Shown here: positions 1 through 6,489 of the stretch, in pieces
How positions within the stretch are numbered: the stretch's first letter is position 1
Layout of the letters: each line of letters begins with the position of its first letter
Assembly: GCA_016191305.1 (NCBI GenBank)
Contig: JACPOX010000202.1
Span: forward strand, 1 to 10,367
From: Legionella longbeachae
GTDB taxonomy: Bacteria; Pseudomonadota; Gammaproteobacteria; Legionellales; Legionellaceae
Length of the DNA stretch: 10,367 bases
Reading direction: 5' to 3'
Translations under genes and position numbers: made by a program
Notes under the pieces: generated by a model
Told to the model about the DNA's origin: nothing
The model's input: the letters and a program-made list of their open reading frames with translations, nothing else
Databases searched by the model: none

Positions 1-899
1 GGATAAATAGTTTTTACAAATCCTGCTTCTATGGCAGGTATTAAAGTAGGCAAGGGATTAACAATCCAGTGCTGACATATTTTACCTTTTAATCCCAATG
101 ATTCTGCATAAGTAGGTAAAAGCAATTCAATAGCGCAAGTATTAAAACCCACCCCATGATTTAATATATTCACTTGATAAGGTTCATATATCCCTTTAAT
201 CACCATCATGGCCATTAATATTTTCACTGCATCAATTTGTGCCGGATCCCGAGTAAAAAGAGGTTCAATATAGGAAATTTCAGGACCTTTAACAATGATA
301 TCAACCCAATCGCTGGGAATATCAACTCGCGGCAGTTTCTCGACTACTTCATTAACTTGGACAATAACAACACCATTTTTAAAATTAGTCGCCTCAATTA
401 TTGCCGGGGTTTCTTCCGTATTTGCCCCAGTAAATAAATTACCTTGTTCATCTGCTTTATCAGCCATCAGTAAACAAACATTGGGTATTAAATCTGCTAC
501 TAAGCGACCAAACAGCTCATTATAAGTATGAATATTACCGATGTTGATTTGTTTGTTTTTTACCATATTGGCCAGGCGAACTGATTGCGGCCCTGAGTAA
601 GCAAAATCAACTCGACTGGCGATACCTTTTTCAAAAAGATCAAGATGTTCAGGTAAGGCAATTGCCGATTGAATCATGTGCAAGTTGTTAATTTCAGCAG
701 GATCAAGTTTAGTCATTGCTGTAGCCAAAAAACTGGCTTGTTTTTGGTTATCTCCTTCAATACATACTCTGTCACCTGAATAAATGATGCGTGAAAGAAC
801 AGCGACCAAATCCTCTGCATCAATAAATTTATTGTTTTTAAGATAGGATTTAATTTTGGACAAACGGGTTAAATATTCTTGTTTTTTCTGGTCCCACAT
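1..899 (-). CDS. mdcA: Malonate decarboxylase alpha subunit (acetyl/malonyl-ACP transferase), 3' part beyond the window
   Basis: Reading the minus strand from ATG at 899 gives 299 uninterrupted codons up to the window edge. The protein matches MdcA as I know it: GDNQKQA at residues 49-55, then EHLDLFEKGIA, NIHTYNELF, GNLFTGANTEETPA, PRVDIPSDWVD, IEPLFTRDP, NHGVGFNTCAIELLLPTY and NPLPTLIPAIEAG. The family is about 550 residues long, so roughly the first half is present. MdcA swaps the acetyl group on the decarboxylase acyl carrier protein for malonyl, the first step of malonate decarboxylation to acetyl-ACP and CO2 in the cytoplasm; it is related to citrate lyase alpha and CoA transferases. 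A weak GGGA lies upstream of 899. An in-frame ATG at 911 could also serve and would leave only 2 bases after the ndh stop. The other mdc genes would be expected beyond position 1. Confidence 0.92.
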   Translation of the reverse strand, partial: MWDQKKQEYLTRLSKIKSYLKNNKFIDAEDLVAVLSRIIYSGDRVCIEGDNQKQASFLATAMTKLDPAEINNLHMIQSAIALPEHLDLFEKGIASRVDFAYSGPQSVRLANMVKNKQINIGNIHTYNELFGRLVADLIPNVCLLMADKADEQGNLFTGANTEETPAIIEATNFKNGVVIVQVNEVVEKLPRVDIPSDWVDIIVKGPEISYIEPLFTRDPAQIDAVKILMAMMVIKGIYEPYQVNILNHGVGFNTCAIELLLPTYAESLGLKGKICQHWIVNPLPTLIPAIEAGFVKTIY

Positions 900-913
900 T
901 ATTGTTCCCATTC

Positions 914-2215
914 TTAGTGCAATTTAAGTCGGGGTTTCACTCTACGGCTTAATATGTTCGATAGAGTAAGCAAACATACTCTCCACCAACCATATAAAGA
1001 AATTTGGTGTTGTTTATATAAAGATAAATAAAATAAACGTGCCAGTTTGCCCTCTACCTTGAGACTCTCAGTAATCTTTCCCATCAAATTACCCACTACT
1101 TGATAATGGCTTAAGGTAACTAAAGAACCATGATCATGATAATGGTAAAGAGGCATTGATTTACCCTCTAAATACTTATCCAGATTTTTATATAAAAAAC
1201 GTGCTTGTTGATGTGCGGCTTGCGCGCGTGGCGGCACTGTCTTATCCGAATTGCTTTGTGGACAACTTGCACAATCACCTAGAACAAAAATCGCATCATC
1301 CTGAGTGGTTTGTAATGTTTGCTTCACTAATAATTGATTGAGGTGATTTACTTCCAATCCATCTAAATTACGTAAAAAATCAGGGGCCTTAATACCAGCA
1401 GTCCACACTGCAATATTTGCAGGAATAAATTGTGCCGCTTTGGTATACAAGCCATTTTCTGTGATTTGAGTTACTTGATCGTTTAAATAAATTTTTACAC
1501 CTAAATTAGATAATTCAGCAAATATCTTGTTTGAAAGAGGCTCTGGAAGTGCAGTTAACAATCTATCGGCTGCTTCAATCAAGGTAAAAGAAATAGCTGT
1601 GGGTTGAATTTCAATCCCATAGTTTATAATCTCATGGATCGAACTATACAATTCAGCAATTAATTCAACTCCTGTGGCTCCCCCACCAACAACCACTACA
1701 TCAAATGGATTTTTTTGGGGCTTTTGAGACAGACTCATTAAATGATTCAATAATTCACGATGAAAATAACTTGCCTGATGTAAATTATCTAAAAATAAAC
1801 AATGTTCCTGTACTCCCGGAATTCCGAAATCATTTACCACACTCCCCACCGCAATAATTAAAATATCATACGCAAGAGTTCTTTGAGACAGAATTTCTTT
1901 TTCGTGACTATAAAATGGGGCTAAATAAATTTCTTTTTTGCTACGATTTATTCCTTCAAATGCTCCTAAAGCAAAATGAAAATGATGCGTAGCAGCATAA
2001 GTCAGGTAGGCAATTTCATTTTCATTTGTATACAAGCTTCCCGCAGCAACCTCATGCAATAAAGGCTTCCAAATATGTATAGGTGATACATCAACCAAGG
2101 TAATAGATGCTTTAGCTGCTTTGCCAAATTTACGACCGAGTAAGGCAGCTAATTCCATGCCTCCTGCGCCACCACCAACAATTACAATCCGTGGGGAAAT
2201 TATTTTATTTATCAT
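914..2215 (-). CDS. ndh: Type II NADH dehydrogenase (NDH-2, FAD-dependent NADH:quinone oxidoreductase)
   Basis: The 433-residue product is a two-Rossmann flavoprotein of usual NDH-2 length. The FAD-binding glycine motif GGGAGG is at residues 14-19. The second nucleotide-binding fold, VVVVGGGATGVE, is at 163-174. WTAG is at 251-254, the second FAD contact VLGDCAS at 301-307, and the conserved PPRAQAAHQQA segment at 318-328. The C-terminal tail (about 391-433) is rich in Leu, Trp and Arg and fits the amphipathic membrane-surface anchor of this family. NDH-2 passes electrons from NADH to quinone on the cytoplasmic face of the inner membrane without pumping protons. The start at 2215 is set by AGGAAG at 2224-2229, 8 bases upstream. 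mdcA follows after 14 bases, so co-transcription is likely. A sulfide:quinone oxidoreductase is less likely, since the spacing and motifs follow NDH-2. Confidence 0.9.
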   Translation of the reverse strand: MINKIISPRIVIVGGGAGGMELAALLGRKFGKAAKASITLVDVSPIHIWKPLLHEVAAGSLYTNENEIAYLTYAATHHFHFALGAFEGINRSKKEIYLAPFYSHEKEILSQRTLAYDILIIAVGSVVNDFGIPGVQEHCLFLDNLHQASYFHRELLNHLMSLSQKPQKNPFDVVVVGGGATGVELIAELYSSIHEIINYGIEIQPTAISFTLIEAADRLLTALPEPLSNKIFAELSNLGVKIYLNDQVTQITENGLYTKAAQFIPANIAVWTAGIKAPDFLRNLDGLEVNHLNQLLVKQTLQTTQDDAIFVLGDCASCPQSNSDKTVPPRAQAAHQQARFLYKNLDKYLEGKSMPLYHYHDHGSLVTLSHYQVVGNLMGKITESLKVEGKLARLFYLSLYKQHQISLYGWWRVCLLTLSNILSRRVKPRLKLH

Positions 2216-2306
2216 AAAATTTTCTTCCTATGTACCCTAAGATTTAATTATATTACTATTTCATATTCATTATTAAATTACCATTTAAACTAAACTCAGG
2301 ATATAC
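2216..2306. promoter_or_regulatory. Divergent intergenic region between ndh and the SDR gene
   Basis: These 91 bases are very AT-rich and separate two divergent start codons, so they must carry the promoters of both transcription units. The only sites I can place are the two ribosome binding sites: AGGAAG (2229-2224) for the minus gene and AGG at 2298-2300 for the plus gene. Many TATA-like hexamers are present and I cannot pick a promoter reliably. Confidence 0.5.
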
Positions 2307-3605
2307 ATGAAGATATTAGTTACAGGTGCATCAGGCTTTATTGCCTCACAAATTGTGACTGATCTTCTTGCTGCTGGGCATTTAGTAACGTGTTGCGTAC
2401 GTAATGTTAGCTACACAAAAAATCTATTCCCTACCGCTACTATAATCCCTTGTGATTTTATAAACGATACATCCAGTAGTCTTTGGGTTGAACGTTTAAA
2501 AAATATCGATATGGTGATTAATAGTGTGGGTATCCTTTATCATCCAAATAGTAAAGTGGTTTGGGCAATTCATTATGAGACCCCTCGAGCACTATTCGAT
2601 GCATGTGTTTCCGTAGGAATAAAAAAAATCATTCAAATTTCTGCTCTTGGGATTGAAAAATCAGATGTAGTTTATGCAAAAAGTAAGAAAGCAGCTGACG
2701 ATTATCTACTTAATTTGCCTGTTGAGGTAATTATTTTACGTCCGTCTTTAGTTTATGGTCGTGGTTCCTATGGGGGTTCTTCTTTGTTTCGTGGCCTTTG
2801 TGGATTACCCTGGATTACACCAATACCCGGTCAAGGAAAGCAGGAATTCCAACCCATTCATGTTGAGGATTTATCCAAGGCCATTACGAACCTCATCGAA
2901 CTTCCCTTAGACCACAGTTTAGTATTGAATGCTGTAAGCACAAAACGAATTAACTTAAAAAATATCTTAACCCAAATACGAGCTTGGCTAGGTTTTGCCA
3001 AACCCAGATTATTTTTTGTACCCACTGGCTTAATTCGCTTTGCATCCTTGATTGGGAATTTCATCCCTTATTCTGTTTTAAATTCCAACTCTTATAAATT
3101 GCTCATGCAAAATAATACAACGAGCATTGATGAGGCCAAAAAATTTCAGGATAAAATTGGTTTCACCCCTAAGGACTTTCCTGAAGGAATTTATAGCCAC
3201 CCTAGTTCAATACAGGATCGTTGGCATGCAAGACTTTTTTTTCTCAAACCTCTTTTGAAGTTTAGTATCGCATTTATTTGGTTATTTACTGCAATCTGCT
3301 GCCTATTTTTTTACCCAAGAACCGCTTCTTATAATCTTTTGGCCCAAATCGGTGTCACGACTTTCTGGCAGCCCATTTTATTTTATGGTTCCTGTGTTCT
3401 TGATGCAGTCATTGGAATATGTATATTATTTATGAGTCATTTGAAAAAAATAAGTATCTTACAAATCATCATTATTTTAGGTTATAGTGCCATACTAACA
3501 TGGAAGCTACCCAATTTGTGGTTTGACCCATTTGCACCTTTAGCGAAAAACATTCCTCTTTTGGCTGCTATATTAGTTTCTTTGGCTCTGGAGGCTGATC
3601 GATAA
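2307..3605 (+). CDS. SDR/NAD(P)-dependent epimerase-like oxidoreductase with C-terminal DoxX-like membrane domain
   Basis: The 432-residue product has two parts. Residues 1 to about 300 are an extended or atypical SDR fold: N-terminal MKILVTGASGFIAS with the glycine motif at 7-13, a Ser at 112 (QISALGI), the catalytic YxxxK as Y123 and K127, and a conserved RPSLVYGRG segment at 145-153. This resembles NAD(P)H-binding NmrA/complex-I-39-kDa-type epimerase relatives. Residues about 317-432 hold four hydrophobic helices (about 318-337, 353-377, 382-398, 410-428) and fit the DoxX-like domain often fused to this SDR type. The enzyme should therefore sit on the inner membrane with the SDR domain in the cytoplasm. 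The substrate is unknown. AGG at 2298-2300 is 6 bases from the ATG. The stop overlaps the next start (TAATG), so translation is probably coupled to the DUF2269-type gene. Confidence 0.82.
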   Translation: MKILVTGASGFIASQIVTDLLAAGHLVTCCVRNVSYTKNLFPTATIIPCDFINDTSSSLWVERLKNIDMVINSVGILYHPNSKVVWAIHYETPRALFDACVSVGIKKIIQISALGIEKSDVVYAKSKKAADDYLLNLPVEVIILRPSLVYGRGSYGGSSLFRGLCGLPWITPIPGQGKQEFQPIHVEDLSKAITNLIELPLDHSLVLNAVSTKRINLKNILTQIRAWLGFAKPRLFFVPTGLIRFASLIGNFIPYSVLNSNSYKLLMQNNTTSIDEAKKFQDKIGFTPKDFPEGIYSHPSSIQDRWHARLFFLKPLLKFSIAFIWLFTAICCLFFYPRTASYNLLAQIGVTTFWQPILFYGSCVLDAVIGICILFMSHLKKISILQIIIILGYSAILTWKLPNLWFDPFAPLAKNIPLLAAILVSLALEADR

Positions 3606-4069
3606 TGCTCTATTTTTGGCTCAAATTTATTCATGTAATCAGTTCAACAATACTTTTTGGTACAGGTATAGGAACTGCATGTACTATGTTATATGCCCAT
3701 CAAACAAAAAATACCCAAGTTATAGCTGCCACAACACGCTACGTAGTACTTGCCGATTGGATTTTTACTGGAACATCGGGTTTTATTCAGCCGCTTACGG
3801 GACTATGGATGGTTTATTTAGCAGGTTTTTCCTGGACTTCATTATGGGTGATGGGCTCAATTATTGGCTATTTAATTGCCGCTTTTTGCTGGTTCCCTGT
3901 AGTCTATCTCCAGATTAAAATGCGTGATTTTGCAGCTGAAGCAGATCAAAATAACACTCCCTTAGCCCCTATCTATTTTCGCTATTTTAAATATTGGTTT
4001 TATTTAGGCTGGCCAGCATTTATTAGTCTGATTATTGTTTTTTATCTGATGACTAATAAGCCTGGATAA
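3605..4069 (+). CDS. DUF2269-type integral membrane protein
   Basis: The 154-residue product is mostly hydrophobic, with about four membrane helices (roughly residues 8-31, 46-71, 79-102 and 127-149). The N-terminal KFIHVISSTILFGTGIG, with its membrane His, and the DWIFTGTSGFIQPLTGLWM segment match the DUF2269 family as I recall it. No enzymatic role is established for the family. The start ATG shares one base with the stop of the SDR-DoxX gene, so the pair is almost certainly one operon and the two membrane proteins may form a complex. Function beyond membrane location is inference. The gene ends 10 bases before a strong palindrome and converges on the next gene. Confidence 0.78.
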   Translation: MLYFWLKFIHVISSTILFGTGIGTACTMLYAHQTKNTQVIAATTRYVVLADWIFTGTSGFIQPLTGLWMVYLAGFSWTSLWVMGSIIGYLIAAFCWFPVVYLQIKMRDFAAEADQNNTPLAPIYFRYFKYWFYLGWPAFISLIIVFYLMTNKPG

Positions 4070-4079
4070 GTGACTTTAA

Positions 4080-4108
4080 TGTAGGTTGGGCCCCTGGCCC
4101 AACCTACA
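4080..4108. repeat. GTAGGTTGGG palindromic repeat, copy 1 (possible bidirectional terminator)
   Basis: This is a perfect 13-base inverted repeat, TGTAGGTTGGGCC and its complement, around a 3-base loop CCT. It is GC-rich against an AT-rich background. It fills the 43-base gap between the convergent stops at 4069 and 4113, so its RNA would form a hairpin on both strands; there is no strong T-run, so terminator function is only likely. A related copy lies at 7701-7741. Such intergenic palindromes behave as REP- or MITE-like dispersed elements. Confidence 0.8.
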
Positions 4109-4112
4109 AATC

Positions 4113-6236
4113 CTAGTCTCGCGTCGGTATTTTATTCTTTAATTCACCCAATTGTTCTTCGGTTTCAGTCACACTAAAGAAAGTAAATCGTTCAGTTATT
4201 AGCTTATTAAAACCCATAGCAACCAAACCTAATCCTGCAGAAAAAACTACGAATGCAAGATGAGCTAAAGCAGGTCCCCAAAATTCTTTATTATTTTGCA
4301 AAGTTTTATCAGCAACTAGAATTAATTTATCGGAATTATCTTGAAAGTTCTTTAAAGCAAGCTGTTCTTCTTCCTCGCTGTATATATAATCTTTCACTTG
4401 TTCACGCATTCCTTGAACTAATATCCGAGCGACTTTACCTTCTTCGTCTTTTTTGTTTTCGGCTTTTTTCTCAATAATCTTAATTTGCGCCAAAACTGGA
4501 GCCATTCGTTCCATTCGTGAATACTGAATTTTACTTTTCTCTTCTTGGATTTGCTTAGATTTTTCTTGGTCGATGTTATTTTGTTCAATTGTATTGTTCG
4601 CATCTTTTAACTTTTGCTCAAGTTCCTTTATCTGATCTCCTTGTTCCAAAACACCAACGACAAGCTCTCTTCTCATCTTATTTTCTACGTCCAAACCCTC
4701 TACCAATAAACGTCGCCATTCATTAATTTTCGAAATTTTCTCTTTAGGACTATCAATTCTTTTAATAAATTCTTCACCATTTAAAGAGTCACTAAGTTTG
4801 TTCCAAAGAGAATCATTCTTAAGAATACGTGCAATCAATGCACTGGGCTGTGGATTATTTAACTCTTCAAAACAAATAGTCGCTAATTGATCCCCTGTCA
4901 TTTCACTTAAATCATAATCACTAATAGGATAAAAGAAAGAAGTCGATGAGTTTTCAGATATTGTGGGCTTTTCATTTAACAATTTTTCAACTTTTTCTTT
5001 TAGAGATATAAAATCCTTTAATTGCTGGTGTAAATTTTCCATTAATTCTTTAGGATCACTGTTCTGAATTAATCGAAGTGTATTCAATACTGCGTAGCTG
5101 GCCATAGCTAAATTTTGCATTTTACTGCAGAGAGATTCTGGAAATTTTTTCACATATTCGTTTATCGGCTCCTCATAAGCTGCAAACCTCAATGTTCCTA
5201 GGGTTTTAGGATCCAGGGCAAACATACGTTGATAAATAACACCTTCTTTATATTGAGGAACAAAAGCATGCCCAAACTCTGCCAGACCATCTTTTTTTGT
5301 TTTAAAGGGTACAAATATATTCATCTTATCTTCAAGATTGCTCCCCCAAAGATTCATTTGCTCTGACTTTACTGCCAACTCTGTTAAATAGTTATTAAAA
5401 TCAATTGCCAATTGACTTAGATCAATCTTCTTTTTTTCAATTGCATCGATTTGTTTGTTTTCAGATAACACGCCATTCCAATGACTTAATAAATCAGGAA
5501 AAGATAATTTTTCATTCACTGTAGGCGTCACAGGAGGAACAAAAATTTTACTTTTATAACGCTTGTGGCCCTTAGTTGGAGGTTGTAGGTCCTGCAAGTG
5601 AGTAATTTTTTCTAATCGTCCCTCCAGTATTCTAGCCATATCAATAGCAAACTGCCCACCCTTACTTTCTGAGCCCAAAGTGACATTCACAAAAGAAGGC
5701 ATCTCAGCATATTTGGCAAACTTCTTTTTGGTCTCAATATCAATTAAATCATGGGGCATATTTTTCAAAGCACTGGTCACTATATCTTGCAAGATATTTT
5801 CTTTTACTTTTTCTTTTAAAAGCGTACCATTTTTAGCCATTTCTGGAAAAAGTCCAGGCATTTCCTTGTAATTTAAAAAATAATCTTTAGTAAGTGCCTT
5901 ATAATTACCAAATCCCCTGTTTTCATAAGCATACAGGAGAGCATCGTTATTCTTAGGATGAGCAAAATAACGAAATGAATCACCCCAATCAATACGACCA
6001 TACTGTTTGTCTTGCGATTTTTCATCACCCAGAGCCACTATATTACCGCTATGTACGCTGTGAGCTCCCAATAATAAAGAAAACATTAGCGCAGTGGACA
6101 AACCAAAATAATTTTCCGGTTTCATTAAATTAGGATAATGTTTAGAACCAGATGTGGCTTCTTTCATTACATCACGATCATTACCTGTAGTGTTACTAGT
6201 GCCAATTAGTTTATGTACTTCAGTAAAAGAAACCAT
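4113..6236 (-). CDS. Large two-TM coiled-coil protein of unknown function, candidate Dot/Icm effector; N-terminus probably cut off by a frameshift
   Basis: I do not recognise this 707-residue protein. It has a hydrophobic segment at about 43-62 and another at 656-676, with some 590 hydrophilic, Lys/Glu-rich residues between. Residues about 530-625 form a likely coiled coil (long charged heptads, ending near EEEEQL at 641-646). The last 30 residues are polar with acidic TETEEQ, which fits, without proving, a C-terminal type IV secretion signal. Large, lineage-specific, coiled-coil proteins with two membrane segments are common among Legionella effectors; that is inference from architecture. 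No ribosome binding site precedes the ATG at 6236. Other in-frame ATGs (residues 24 and 38) are no better. The protein continues convincingly upstream in another frame to 6358 (see next entry), so this may be a recently damaged gene. It converges on the DUF2269-type gene and diverges from the bicupin gene. Confidence 0.75.
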   Translation of the reverse strand: MVSFTEVHKLIGTSNTTGNDRDVMKEATSGSKHYPNLMKPENYFGLSTALMFSLLLGAHSVHSGNIVALGDEKSQDKQYGRIDWGDSFRYFAHPKNNDALLYAYENRGFGNYKALTKDYFLNYKEMPGLFPEMAKNGTLLKEKVKENILQDIVTSALKNMPHDLIDIETKKKFAKYAEMPSFVNVTLGSESKGGQFAIDMARILEGRLEKITHLQDLQPPTKGHKRYKSKIFVPPVTPTVNEKLSFPDLLSHWNGVLSENKQIDAIEKKKIDLSQLAIDFNNYLTELAVKSEQMNLWGSNLEDKMNIFVPFKTKKDGLAEFGHAFVPQYKEGVIYQRMFALDPKTLGTLRFAAYEEPINEYVKKFPESLCSKMQNLAMASYAVLNTLRLIQNSDPKELMENLHQQLKDFISLKEKVEKLLNEKPTISENSSTSFFYPISDYDLSEMTGDQLATICFEELNNPQPSALIARILKNDSLWNKLSDSLNGEEFIKRIDSPKEKISKINEWRRLLVEGLDVENKMRRELVVGVLEQGDQIKELEQKLKDANNTIEQNNIDQEKSKQIQEEKSKIQYSRMERMAPVLAQIKIIEKKAENKKDEEGKVARILVQGMREQVKDYIYSEEEEQLALKNFQDNSDKLILVADKTLQNNKEFWGPALAHLAFVVFSAGLGLVAMGFNKLITERFTFFSVTETEEQLGELKNKIPTRD

Positions 6237-6358
6237 GGGCTGAATTAAGCCATATGAACCATCTTCTAACTTAACTACATCAGCAACAATCAGAGAAGGA
6301 AAATAAATTTCATAGCTTTAAAACGCTCTAATTTTTTCCCCTGATAGACCACTGGCAT
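6237..6358 (-). pseudogene. Frameshifted 5' extension of the large coiled-coil protein gene
   Basis: An ATG at 6358 has a good GAGG 8 bases upstream and reads MPVVYQGKKLERFKA and onward, then stops at TGA 22 codons later. Downstream of this, the 4113-6236 frame is open from just after a TAA near 6323 and reads PSLIVADVVKLEDG into the annotated start, although it has no start codon there. Adding one T to the 4-base T run (plus-strand A run 6300-6303) joins the two frames into a single 748-residue protein. No canonical -1 slippery heptamer is present, so a mutation or a sequencing error is more likely than programmed frameshifting. Confidence 0.6.
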
Positions 6359-6366
6359 ATAAACAT

Positions 6367-6370
6367 CCTC
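6367..6370 (-). promoter_or_regulatory. Ribosome binding site for the ATG at 6358
   Basis: GAGG on the minus strand lies 8 bases before the ATG at 6358. The annotated ATG at 6236 has no comparable site, so this decides in favour of the upstream start. Confidence 0.6.
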
Positions 6371-6389
6371 AAATTTAAATATATTTGAG
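6368..6389. repeat. 22-base AT-rich inverted repeat between -10 and ribosome binding site
   Basis: CTCAAAT (6368-6374) and ATTTGAG (6383-6389) are perfect 7-base arms around 8 bases of A/T. The element runs from the proposed -10 box to the ribosome binding site of the minus-strand gene, where an operator would block transcription. It could also be a weak RNA hairpin hiding the ribosome binding site. Confidence 0.4.
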
Positions 6390-6420
6390 TATAACAATTA
6401 AACATGAAGGAAATATTAAT
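6388..6420 (-). promoter_or_regulatory. Candidate promoter with PmrA-like box for the large coiled-coil protein gene
   Basis: On the minus strand, TATACT (6393-6388) is a good -10 box. Upstream, 18 bases away, is ATTAATATT (6420-6412), which resembles the TTAATATT-type element I recall for the Legionella response regulator PmrA, placed about where an activator covering a poor -35 would bind. The predicted transcript starts near 6381, leaving a leader of about 23 bases before the ATG at 6358. AT-rich DNA makes such matches easy, so confidence is modest. Confidence 0.4.
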
Positions 6421-6431
6421 AGAGGTAGGAA

Positions 6432-6460
6432 TTGCCTCGAGCATAAATTCAGTGTAACTT
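6432..6460 (+). promoter_or_regulatory. Candidate promoter for the bicupin gene
   Basis: TTGCCT (6432-6437) and TAACTT (6455-6460) are spaced by 17 bases, with a TG directly before the second hexamer. The match to the consensus -10 is partial. It lies 29 bases before the bicupin ATG, in the right place and on the right strand. Confidence 0.3.
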
Positions 6461-6489
6461 ATTTTATTCATTCTATAAGGGAGTAAATA

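Noticed and set aside
237..525. Plus-strand ORFs of 66 and 76 codons
   Set aside because: They lie opposite mdcA, whose minus-strand frame is fully open and strongly recognisable; they are antisense shadows.
3616..3918. 100-codon plus-strand ORF inside the DUF2269-type gene
   Set aside because: It overlaps a clear membrane protein in another frame and its translation has no family features.
6234..6243. CATGGGCTGA shared with 9838-9847, both at a minus-strand ATG
   Set aside because: The 10-base identity does not extend into the flanks and is probably chance.
6300..6313. Programmed -1 frameshifting in the large coiled-coil gene
   Set aside because: The bases before the TGA hold no X XXY YYZ slippery heptamer, and a run of four T is too short for transcriptional slippage.
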